Shown: positions 53,426-60,244 of the stretch, in pieces
Numbering within the stretch: the first letter of the stretch is position 1
How the letters are laid out: each line of letters begins with the position of its first letter
Translations under genes and position numbers: made by a program
Origin: Actinoallomurus soli
Lineage (GTDB): Bacteria > Actinomycetota > Actinomycetes > Streptosporangiales > Streptosporangiaceae
Length of the DNA: 64,000 bases
Assembly: GCF_024055715.1 (NCBI RefSeq)
Contig: NZ_JAMXMV010000003.1
Span: forward strand, 434,001 to 498,000
Direction: 5' to 3'
The notes under the pieces: model-generated
The model's input: the letters and a program-made list of their open reading frames with translations, nothing else
The model's database searches: none
What the model was told of the DNA's origin: nothing

Positions 53426-54426
53426 GCAGGTCCGTTCTCCTGGAGCAGCCGGGCCGGCACCGGCTGGTCAAGGGAGAAGTGCCCACGCCCGGTGCGGGCG
53501 AGGTCCTCGTCCGCGTCGCCGCCGCCGGCATCTGTGGCAGCGACCGCGAGCTGTACGAGGGCGGCCGCCCCGAGGCGTACCGCACGTTCCCCATCGTCCC
53601 CGGCCACGAGTGGTCGGGGACGGTCGCGGACGTCGGCCCCGGCGTCGACCCGGCGCTCATCGGCCTGCCGACGGTCGGTGAGGGCTTCGTGAGCTGCCAG
53701 ACCTGCGTCCGCTGCCGCGAGGGCGACACGAACCTGTGCCACGCCGGCTACGACGAGATCGGGTTCACCCGGCCCGGCGCGTTCGCCGACCACCTGATCG
53801 TGCCCGCGCGGCTGCTGCATCCGCTGCCGCCGGGCACCGACCTGCGGGCCGCCGTGCTGCTCGAACCGGCGGCGGTCGCGGCCGCCGCCGTGCTCCGCGC
53901 CGCGCCGCTGCCCGGCGAACGGGTCGGCGTGGTCGGCGCGGGCACCCTCGGGCTGCTCACGATCCAGCTGCTGGCCGCCTCGTCCCCCGCCGAGCTCGTC
54001 GTCAGCGACCCGCGCGCCGGCCGCGAACCGGTCGCGCGGGCGGGCGGCGCGACGGCCTACTTCCACCCGGACGAGCTCGGCGAGCTCGACCTCGACGTCG
54101 TCGTGGAGACCGCGGGCGCCCGCGACTCGGCGGCGGCCGCCGCCCGGCAGGTGCGCAAGGGCGGCCGGCTGGTGCTGACCGGGATCCCCGGCGTGAAACC
54201 GGAGATGCTGTCCCCATCCATGATCGTCGGTCGTCAGCTGACCATCACCAGCGTGTTCGGCGCCTCGTCGGCGGCCTGGGCGCACGCCGTACGGGCGTTC
54301 AACGCCGGGTTGCTCGACCTCGGCCCCCTGGTCACACACGAGTTGCCGCTGGAGGATTACCCCGAAGCGGTGGCGCTGCTCGGCCGGGGCGGCGACGACG
54401 TCGGCAAGATCATCCTGAAGCCCTAG
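53422..54426 (+). CDS. Zinc-dependent medium-chain alcohol/polyol dehydrogenase
   Basis: A 334-residue MDR enzyme from GTG 53422 (overlaps the previous stop). The catalytic zinc site is in AAGICGSDRELYEGG and VPGHEWSG, the structural zinc cysteines are C-Q-T-C-V-R-C-R...N-L-C, and the Rossmann loop VVGAGTLGLLTIQLL is intact. Sorbitol/threonine-dehydrogenase-like members oxidise sugars and polyols. It could oxidise the imported sugar or a keto-deoxy intermediate. Confidence 0.9.
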   Translation: MSRSVLLEQPGRHRLVKGEVPTPGAGEVLVRVAAAGICGSDRELYEGGRPEAYRTFPIVPGHEWSGTVADVGPGVDPALIGLPTVGEGFVSCQTCVRCREGDTNLCHAGYDEIGFTRPGAFADHLIVPARLLHPLPPGTDLRAAVLLEPAAVAAAAVLRAAPLPGERVGVVGAGTLGLLTIQLLAASSPAELVVSDPRAGREPVARAGGATAYFHPDELGELDLDVVVETAGARDSAAAAARQVRKGGRLVLTGIPGVKPEMLSPSMIVGRQLTITSVFGASSAAWAHAVRAFNAGLLDLGPLVTHELPLEDYPEAVALLGRGGDDVGKIILKP

Positions 54427-54438
54427 GAGTACCCCAGA

Positions 54439-55398
54439 ATGAGCGTTTCCCGGTATCCCGGTGAGCACCTGCTCGACCGGCTCGGCATGCCCGCCCGCGG
54501 CGGCGCCCCCGCCGCCTCGGAGGCCCGGTTCCCCGACGGCGGGAGCTGGCGCACCGAACTGCCCTCCTGCGAGGGGCCGGAGGTGCTGGCCGCCGCGCTG
54601 GAGGAGAGCGAGCGTCTGGAGGTGCCGGTCCACCGCATCAGCCAGGGCAGCGGCATCTGGATGCTCACCGACGCCGAGATCACCGAGATGGTCAAGGCGT
54701 GCGAGGAGCGCCACATCGAGCTGTGCCTGTTCGTCGGCCCGCGCGGCACGTGGGACGTCGGCGCCGGCGTGAAGGCGTCCTCCGGCGGCTCCGGGCCGCG
54801 CGCCCGCGGCCGCGACCAGCTCGCCCAGTGCGTCGAGGAGGCCGAGCGCGCCGTCGCCCTCGGCGTCCGCTGCCTGCTCGTCGCCGACGAGGGCGTGCTG
54901 TGGACGCTGCACCGGCTGCGCGCGGCCGGTGTGCTCCCCGCCGACGTCACCTTCAAGGTGTCGGCGCTGGTCGGGCCGGTCAACCCGGCCGCGTACGCGA
55001 TCTGGGAGAAGCTCGGCGGCGACTCCATCAACGTGCCCAGCGACCTGACCATCGGGCAGATCGCCGAGCTGCGCGCGCAGAGCGCCGCGCCGATGGACTT
55101 CTACGTCGAGGCGCCCGACGACCTCGGCGGGTTCGTCCGGCTCTACGACGCGGCCGAGCTGATCCGCTGCGGCGCGCCGATCTACCTGAAGTTCGGGCTG
55201 CGCAACATGCCCGGCATCTACCCGGTCGGCCGCCACCTGCGCGACCTGGCCGTCAACGCCATGCGGGAGCGCGTCCACCGGGGCCGCCTGACGCTGGACA
55301 TCCTGGAGCGTCTCGGCGCCGACGGCGGCATGTCCCCGCTCGGCTCCCGCCTGCCCGGCACCCTGAACCGCTTCCCCACCGACGGAGACCTGCGATGA
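54439..55398 (+). CDS. U32-like TIM-barrel protein of unknown reaction
   Basis: A 319-residue protein with a TIM-barrel pattern like U32-family peptidases: ELCLFVGPRGTWDVGAGVK, RCLLVADEGVLWTLHRLR, FKVSALVGPVNPAAYAIWEK, DSINVPSDLTIGQIAELRAQ and IYLKFGLRNMPGIYPVGRHL. No protease residues are clear. It lies between sugar dehydrogenase genes and is coupled (ATGA) to the semialdehyde dehydrogenase, so it may perform a missing dehydratase/aldolase or isomerase step. That function is inferred from position only. Confidence 0.7.
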   Translation: MSVSRYPGEHLLDRLGMPARGGAPAASEARFPDGGSWRTELPSCEGPEVLAAALEESERLEVPVHRISQGSGIWMLTDAEITEMVKACEERHIELCLFVGPRGTWDVGAGVKASSGGSGPRARGRDQLAQCVEEAERAVALGVRCLLVADEGVLWTLHRLRAAGVLPADVTFKVSALVGPVNPAAYAIWEKLGGDSINVPSDLTIGQIAELRAQSAAPMDFYVEAPDDLGGFVRLYDAAELIRCGAPIYLKFGLRNMPGIYPVGRHLRDLAVNAMRERVHRGRLTLDILERLGADGGMSPLGSRLPGTLNRFPTDGDLR

Positions 55399-56792
55399 CG
55401 CTGCTGTACGGAGTCGATCCCCGGACCGGCGAACGCCTGGAGCCGGGCGTGCCGGAGACCTCCCCCGAGACGGTCGCCGAGCTGGGCGCCGCCGCCGCGA
55501 AGGCCGCGCGCCCCCTCGCGGAGCTGCCGCTGCCCGACCGGGCCGCGCTGCTGGAGGCCGTCGCCGACGCCCTGGAGGCCGCCGCCGGCGAGCTCGTGCC
55601 GCTCGCCGACGCCGAGACCGCTCTCGGCACCACCCGCCTGAGCGGCGAGGTGGAACGTACCACCGGACAGCTGCGCCTGCTGGCGGGCGAGGCGCGCGGC
55701 GAGGGCTTCCAGCGCGACACCGCCGAGCCCGGATTCGTCCGGGGGCTGCTGCCGATCGGCCCGGTCGCGGTGTACGCCGCGAGCAACTTCCCGTTCGCCT
55801 TCTCGGTCGCGGGCGGCGACACTGCGTCGGCCTGGGCGGCCGGCTGCCCGGTCGTCGTCAAGGCCCACCCCGGCCACCCGCGCACCTCCACCCGTACCGC
55901 CGAGATCATCACCGAGGCCCTCGCCAAGGCGGGCGCGCCCGAGGGGATGTTCGCGCTCGTGCACGGGTTCGAGGCGGGCATGGCCCTGATCAACGACCCG
56001 AACATCAAGGCCGCCGGCTTCACCGGCTCGGTACGCGGCGGGCGTGCGCTGTTCGACGCCGCCGCGAGCCGCCCGGACCCGATCCCGTTCTACGGGGAGC
56101 TGGGCAGCATCAACCCGGTCTTCGTCACCGAGGCGGCCGTCGCCGCCCGCGGCGAGGAGATCGCGCGCGGCTACGTCGGGTCGTTCACGCTCGGGTCCGG
56201 GCAGTTCTGCACGAAGCCGGGCCTGCTGTTCCTGCCCGCCGGGCACGGCCTGGAGCCCGTGCTGTCCGAGGCGGTCGCGGCCGTCGCGGCGCCGTCCCTG
56301 CTGACGCCGCAGATCACCGACGGGTTCCGCGCCGGGGTCGAGCGCATCGCGGGCGAGACCCGGACCGTGGCGGAGAGCGCGGGCGCGCGCCTGTTCGCGG
56401 TGACCGCCGAGGAGTTCGCGGCGCGGCCCGAGCTGACCGAGGAGTGCTTCGGCCCGACCTCGATCATCATCGAGTACTCCTCGGAGGAGGAGCTGCGGGC
56501 GGCCGCGGCCGCCGTGCCCGGCTCGCTCACCGCCAGCCTGCACGCCGAGCCGTCCGACGCCGACCTGGCGCGCGGCCTCGTCGCCGAACTGGCCCGGCAC
56601 GTCGGCCGGATCGTCTACAACGGCTGGCCCACCGGTGTCGCGGTCAACCACGCGATGCACCACGGCGGCCCCTGGCCCGCGACGACGTCGCCGCTGCACA
56701 CCTCGGTCGGCACGGCCGCGATCCGCCGCTTCCAGGTCCCGGTCTGCTTCCAGGGCCTGCCCGAGGAGCTGCTCCCGCCGACCGTGCGCTGA
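55395..56792 (+). CDS. Aldehyde dehydrogenase, ketoglutarate-semialdehyde type
   Basis: A 465-residue ALDH. The catalytic Cys is in GSGQFCTKPGLLF, the general base Glu in FYGELGSINPVFV, and the cofactor loop in FTGSVRGGRALFD. The short-spaced FGE.SSIN-like pattern (here YGELGSINP) and the end block ATTSPLHTSVGTAAIRRFQV match the alpha-ketoglutarate semialdehyde dehydrogenase group used in non-phosphorylative sugar-acid pathways. It would give 2-oxoglutarate for the TCA cycle. Confidence 0.9.
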   Translation: MTLLYGVDPRTGERLEPGVPETSPETVAELGAAAAKAARPLAELPLPDRAALLEAVADALEAAAGELVPLADAETALGTTRLSGEVERTTGQLRLLAGEARGEGFQRDTAEPGFVRGLLPIGPVAVYAASNFPFAFSVAGGDTASAWAAGCPVVVKAHPGHPRTSTRTAEIITEALAKAGAPEGMFALVHGFEAGMALINDPNIKAAGFTGSVRGGRALFDAAASRPDPIPFYGELGSINPVFVTEAAVAARGEEIARGYVGSFTLGSGQFCTKPGLLFLPAGHGLEPVLSEAVAAVAAPSLLTPQITDGFRAGVERIAGETRTVAESAGARLFAVTAEEFAARPELTEECFGPTSIIIEYSSEEELRAAAAAVPGSLTASLHAEPSDADLARGLVAELARHVGRIVYNGWPTGVAVNHAMHHGGPWPATTSPLHTSVGTAAIRRFQVPVCFQGLPEELLPPTVR

Positions 56793-56799
56793 TATTCCG

Positions 56800-56828
56800 T
56801 TGCCGACGTGATCCCCCGCCCGTACCCT
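56800..56828 (+). promoter_or_regulatory. Candidate promoter for the tRNA-like elements
   Basis: TTGCCG (56800-56805), a 17-bp spacer and TACCCT (56823-56828) resemble a housekeeping promoter that would start a few bases before the first tRNA-like element. A weaker repeat of this upstream block precedes the second element. Confidence 0.4.
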
Positions 56829-56837
56829 CCGGGAAAT

Positions 56838-56910
56838 CGGCGTGTAGCTCAGCAGCCGGAGCACCGGGCTCTCATCCCGGAGGGCGCGGGGGCGGCACCC
56901 GCCACGCCGG
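56838..56910 (+). ncRNA. tRNA-like element 1 (anticodon-loop CUC), non-canonical T loop
   Basis: These 73 nt fold as a tRNA. Acceptor CGGCGTG pairs with CACGCCG (7 bp), D stem GCTC/GAGC, anticodon stem CCGGG/CCCGG with loop CTCTCAT (anticodon CUC), a five-base variable region and T stem GCGGG/CCCGC, with discriminator G. All stems are perfect. The T loop is GGCGGCA instead of TTCRANY, and the D loop lacks GG, so normal tRNA tertiary contacts cannot form. No CCA is encoded. It is probably not an elongator tRNA. It is the first of a tandem pair with 117-bp period. Confidence 0.8.
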
Positions 56911-56954
56911 CGATGTTCCGTTGTCGCGTGCGGCTCCTACGCTGAGGCGGCGAT

Positions 56955-57028
56955 CGGCGTGTAGCTCAGTCAGGCAGAGCACCGGGCTCGGGACCCGGAG
57001 GGCGCGGGGGCGGTACCCGCCACGCCGG
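56955..57028 (+). ncRNA. tRNA-like element 2 (anticodon-loop CGG), ends at start codon of next gene
   Basis: These 74 nt have the same acceptor, D, anticodon and T stems as element 1, all perfect. The anticodon loop is CTCGGGA (anticodon CGG, proline-like). The D loop AGTCAGGCA has GG, but the T loop is GGCGGTA. The discriminator G is at 57028 and the ATG of the next gene is at 57030, so 3' processing of a tRNA-like end would free an almost leaderless mRNA. The two elements differ mainly in the anticodon and D loops. Confidence 0.85.
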
Positions 57029-57029
57029 C

Positions 57030-59249
57030 ATGGTTCCTCCCGAGGTTCGCGTCGGCGCCGGGTACCCCTCACGGCAGCTGGCCAAGGCGTTCACGACCGC
57101 GTCGAGTCACGAGGACCCCGAGACCCGGCGGCGCGCGGAGGAGCGCGTGCGCCGCTGGGAGCGGATGCTGACCGGGATGGCGGACGGCACCGTGACGGTC
57201 GGTTCGCGCACGCCCGTCGCCGGGTTCCCGGCCTGGGTCACGCCAGAGGTCGTCCGCGGCGGCTTCGCCACCGGTGCGGCCGCCGCCGGCGGGCCGCTGC
57301 TGCCGCACGAGGCCGAGACCGCGCGCCGGGCCGGCGTGCCCGCCGACCGGTACGCGCTGTTCCGCCACCACCTCACCGACGCGGGCCTGACCGAGCTGTA
57401 CGCGCTGCTGGACGGCGGCGCGTACGACGTCACCCTGCCGGAGGAGGCGGCGCTGCTCACGGTGGCGTGGCTGCTGCGGGCGGGCGACCGGCTCGCCGCG
57501 CTCACGCTGCTGGAGACGATCCACCCGTTCGCCGGCCGGCTGCGGTTCGCCCCGCGCCCGGCCGCCGCGCGGCCGCCGGGCGGTGCGGTCGTGCACCGCG
57601 AGACGGTCGGCGAGGTCCGCGACACCCTCGACGGCCGCCGCCCGAACCACGCCGTCGCGACGATGAACGAGGCGCTCACCGTCTGGAACCCCTTCGCCGA
57701 CGAGCTCCTGACGCACTGGCTGGAGACGGTCGAGGCCGGCCGGGTCGGGAGCGCCGAGCCCGACGGCTGGCGGGAGCGCGGGGCGGCTCTGCTCGCGCGG
57801 TACCGGGACCTCGCGGCCGTCCACACCCTGTGCACGAAGCACCGCCGCCCCAAGGAGAACCTCGCGATCCTGCGCGCCGCGCTGGAGGAGAGGGTCGCCG
57901 GGCGCGGCCTCGACCCGCGGCGGCGCGGGCTGCTGCAGCACGCGGTCGACTCCATGATCCGCCGTCGCGGCGTCCCTGGATCGGCGGAGCACGTCGCGCT
58001 CCGTACGGCCCAGGCCCGCAACGCCTCCCGTCCCGCCCTGCACGCCCTGGCCCAGGTCCTCGTCGCGCGCCTGGCGGACCTGCCGCCGGACGCCGGCCTG
58101 CCCTCGGTCGACGAGGTGCTCCGGCCGGTGACCGAGGAGGAGTCCCGCAAGGGTGCGCCCGCGGGCGCCGAGGTCCCGGACGCGCTGCGGCGGATCGTCG
58201 AGCGGGCGCTCAGCGCCCCGATCGCCACCCTGGTCGAACGCGGCCTCGTCCCGTCCGCCGAAGTACTGGCCGAGCTCGTCCCCCAGCTGGTCGCGGTGAC
58301 GACCGCCGAGGCGTACGAGGACGCCGCGCTGCGCACGCTGATGACGGCCGTCTACCGTGCCTTCCGGAACCGACGGTCCCTGCTCCTGCTGAACCTGCGG
58401 AGCCAGGTGCGGCTGGAGGAGCTGCCCTGGGTCGGCGCGGTGGCGGGGTACCGCTCGACGACTGCGGGCGGCGGGCCTGCGCGGACCGCCCTCGTACGGC
58501 TCGGGGAGCTCGCGCTGCAGGGCTTTCCGGGGACGATCCTGCCGAACCCGCTGATCCAGGAACTGTCCGCGCTGGCCCGGGACGCGGGTCTCGACGTGCC
58601 GTTCACCGAAGAGCTGGCCGCCGACATCTTCATGGGGACGTTCTCCCCGAAGTTCGGGCGGGCCGCCCGGCTGGCCGCGGACGTGCTGGAGGGCACGCTG
58701 TACGAGCGGTACTACGGGATCGACTACGCGGCGGTCCGCGGCCTCACCGAGCCGGACCGGTTCGCGGCGGTGTGCCGTGGGCGGGCCGGGAACCCGGCGG
58801 AGGGCTCGTGGGTCGCGGCCAACGGCATGGTCGTCGAACAGGCGCAGATCCTGACGACGCACAACCTCGCCGCGCTCGTCCACCCGATCGGCGTGGACCC
58901 GGCCGGGGGCTGGGCGGACCTCGCGCGCCGCGCGTTCACGACCGTGTGCCGCCGCGTCGCCCAGGTGGAGGGGAACCGGCGCCCGCTCGGCACGATCAAG
59001 GACGCCGCGTACGCGTGGCGGCAGGTGGTCTTCTTCCTGTCGCTGTGCGGCCTGGAGGACCAGATCACCGTCATCGCCGGGATTCAGGAGGAGACCCGGC
59101 GCCACCCGGAGCACGTCGTACGCCGGCTGGCGCCGGTGCTCGCCGGGCTGCGGCACGTGCTGGTGGGCGGCGCCCTGGACGACGGGGGCGCCCCGAGCGC
59201 CCGCCGCCTCACGGGCTGGAGCGCGAACGGCCATTGGATGCGGAGTTGA
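57030..59249 (+). CDS. Large helical protein of unknown family linked to tRNA-like elements
   Basis: A 739-residue soluble protein, mostly alpha-helical, with no domain that I recognise. Sample blocks are TRRRAEERVRRWERMLTGMA, WVTPEVVRGGFATGAAAAGG, ALLTVAWLLRAGDRLAALTL, NHAVATMNEALTVWNPFADE, LCTKHRRPKENLAILRAALE and FMGTFSPKFGRAARLAADVL. It has no signal peptide, no membrane helix and no obvious nuclease or methylase motif. ATG 57030 is one base after tRNA-like element 2 and lacks a ribosome site. The tight link suggests that the protein and the RNAs act together; Ro60/Y-RNA loci are an analogy only, as I see no TROVE or vWA signature. Confidence 0.85.
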   Translation: MVPPEVRVGAGYPSRQLAKAFTTASSHEDPETRRRAEERVRRWERMLTGMADGTVTVGSRTPVAGFPAWVTPEVVRGGFATGAAAAGGPLLPHEAETARRAGVPADRYALFRHHLTDAGLTELYALLDGGAYDVTLPEEAALLTVAWLLRAGDRLAALTLLETIHPFAGRLRFAPRPAAARPPGGAVVHRETVGEVRDTLDGRRPNHAVATMNEALTVWNPFADELLTHWLETVEAGRVGSAEPDGWRERGAALLARYRDLAAVHTLCTKHRRPKENLAILRAALEERVAGRGLDPRRRGLLQHAVDSMIRRRGVPGSAEHVALRTAQARNASRPALHALAQVLVARLADLPPDAGLPSVDEVLRPVTEEESRKGAPAGAEVPDALRRIVERALSAPIATLVERGLVPSAEVLAELVPQLVAVTTAEAYEDAALRTLMTAVYRAFRNRRSLLLLNLRSQVRLEELPWVGAVAGYRSTTAGGGPARTALVRLGELALQGFPGTILPNPLIQELSALARDAGLDVPFTEELAADIFMGTFSPKFGRAARLAADVLEGTLYERYYGIDYAAVRGLTEPDRFAAVCRGRAGNPAEGSWVAANGMVVEQAQILTTHNLAALVHPIGVDPAGGWADLARRAFTTVCRRVAQVEGNRRPLGTIKDAAYAWRQVVFFLSLCGLEDQITVIAGIQEETRRHPEHVVRRLAPVLAGLRHVLVGGALDDGGAPSARRLTGWSANGHWMRS

Positions 59250-59309
59250 TGGGTGGACAGATAATCTTCGCGCAGACTAAGCTCCGATCATCACCCTGAC
59301 GAACGGAGC

Positions 59310-59735
59310 ATGGTCATGTGGGAGTACGAGCACACCGCCGCGACGGTCGCCTCCCCCGAGGCGGTGTGGCGGCTGTGGGCCGACGTGCCCGGCTGGGGCG
59401 CATGGAACGCCGAGATCGAGAAGGTCGAGATCGACGGGCCGTTCGCGGCCGGGTCGCGGATCACCATGACACCGCCCGGCGACGAGCCGGTCGTACTGGA
59501 GATCGTCGAGATGGAGGAGAACGCGCTGTTCGTGGACCGGATGGACGCCGGCGACTTCACCGTCACCACGGTGCACCGCATCGAGCCGCTCGGAGACGGG
59601 CGGACCCGCATCGTCTACCGCACGGAGATCGACGGGCCCGCCGCCGACCAGGTCGGTCCGGAGCTCGGCCCGGCGATCACCGGGGACTTCCCCGACACCG
59701 TCGCGGCGCTCGTCCGGCTGGCCGAGGGCCGATGA
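59310..59735 (+). CDS. SRPBCC (polyketide cyclase-like) protein
   Basis: A 141-residue START-fold protein: YEHTAATVASPEAVWRLWAD, GWGAWNAEIEKVEIDGPFAA, and the C-terminal helix GDFPDTVAALVRLAEGR. Either ATG 59310 or ATG 59316 can serve; a GGAGC site favours the first. Its stop overlaps the MarR start (ATGA), so the two work as a pair. Ligand unknown. Confidence 0.9.
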   Translation: MVMWEYEHTAATVASPEAVWRLWADVPGWGAWNAEIEKVEIDGPFAAGSRITMTPPGDEPVVLEIVEMEENALFVDRMDAGDFTVTTVHRIEPLGDGRTRIVYRTEIDGPAADQVGPELGPAITGDFPDTVAALVRLAEGR

Positions 59736-60175
59736 CGTCGCATCCCGACGAGAGCCCGGGATTCCTGCTCTGGCAGGTCACGCTGCGCTGGCAGCGGGAG
59801 ATGACCGCTACTCTCGCCCCGCTCGACCTGACCCACGTGCAGTTCGTCCTGCTGGCCACCACCTGGTGGCTCAACTCCCAGGGCGAGGAGCCGAACCAGC
59901 TCACCGTGGCGCGGCGCGCCGCCACGGACATCAAGATGACCTCGCAGGTGGTGCGCAGGCTCGAGGAGAAGGGCCTCGTCGAACGCCGGGTCGACCCCGC
60001 CGACACCCGCGCCCGGCGGCTGCGGGTGACCGAACGGGGCGCGGAGGTGGCGCGGGCGGCGATCGAGGCGGTGGAGGCCGCCGACGCGGAGTTCTTCGGC
60101 CAGGCGCCCGACCCGGCCGCGCTGCTGCGCGCCCTCAGGCCGCTGGCCGCACCGCCGGACGAGCCGAGTCCCTGA
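59732..60175 (+). CDS. MarR-family transcriptional regulator
   Basis: A 147-residue winged-helix regulator: DLTHVQFVLLATTWWLNSQG, recognition helix around ATDIKMTSQVVRRLEEKGLV and wing DPADTRARRLRVTERG. It is coupled to the SRPBCC gene, so the regulator may respond to the SRPBCC ligand. A GATAATC...GACTAAG region before the pair (about 59260-59282) could be its site. Confidence 0.9.
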   Translation: MTSHPDESPGFLLWQVTLRWQREMTATLAPLDLTHVQFVLLATTWWLNSQGEEPNQLTVARRAATDIKMTSQVVRRLEEKGLVERRVDPADTRARRLRVTERGAEVARAAIEAVEAADAEFFGQAPDPAALLRALRPLAAPPDEPSP

Positions 60176-60197
60176 CCGGTCAGGCGGGCGGGCGGCC

Positions 60198-60222
60198 GGA
60201 CCACTGGTCGTCACAGTGGTCC
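60198..60222. terminator. Bidirectional hairpin terminator
   Basis: A perfect 9-bp stem (GGACCACTG at 60198-60206, CAGTGGTCC at 60214-60222) with a seven-base loop lies between the convergent MarR and NACHT genes, 23 bp from each stop codon. Confidence 0.75.
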
Positions 60223-60244
60223 TGCCCCGCCAGGCAAGGGCTGC

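Noticed and set aside
56838-57028. Ordinary tRNA-Glu and tRNA-Pro genes
   Set aside because: Stems fit, but the T loops lack TTCRANY, and two tRNAs for different amino acids would not share almost the same body.
56838-57028. Terminator hairpins for the upstream operon
   Set aside because: The full four-arm fold with conserved lengths in both copies is better explained as tRNA-like.
53122-59234. Minus-strand frames of 500-700 codons over the catabolic operon and the unknown gene
   Set aside because: They run antisense to genes with intact motifs and good starts; composition is shadow-like (Arg/Gly/Val rich).
57030-59249. Ro60/TROVE protein
   Set aside because: No TROVE or vWA (DxSxS) signature was seen; the Y-RNA comparison is kept only as an analogy.
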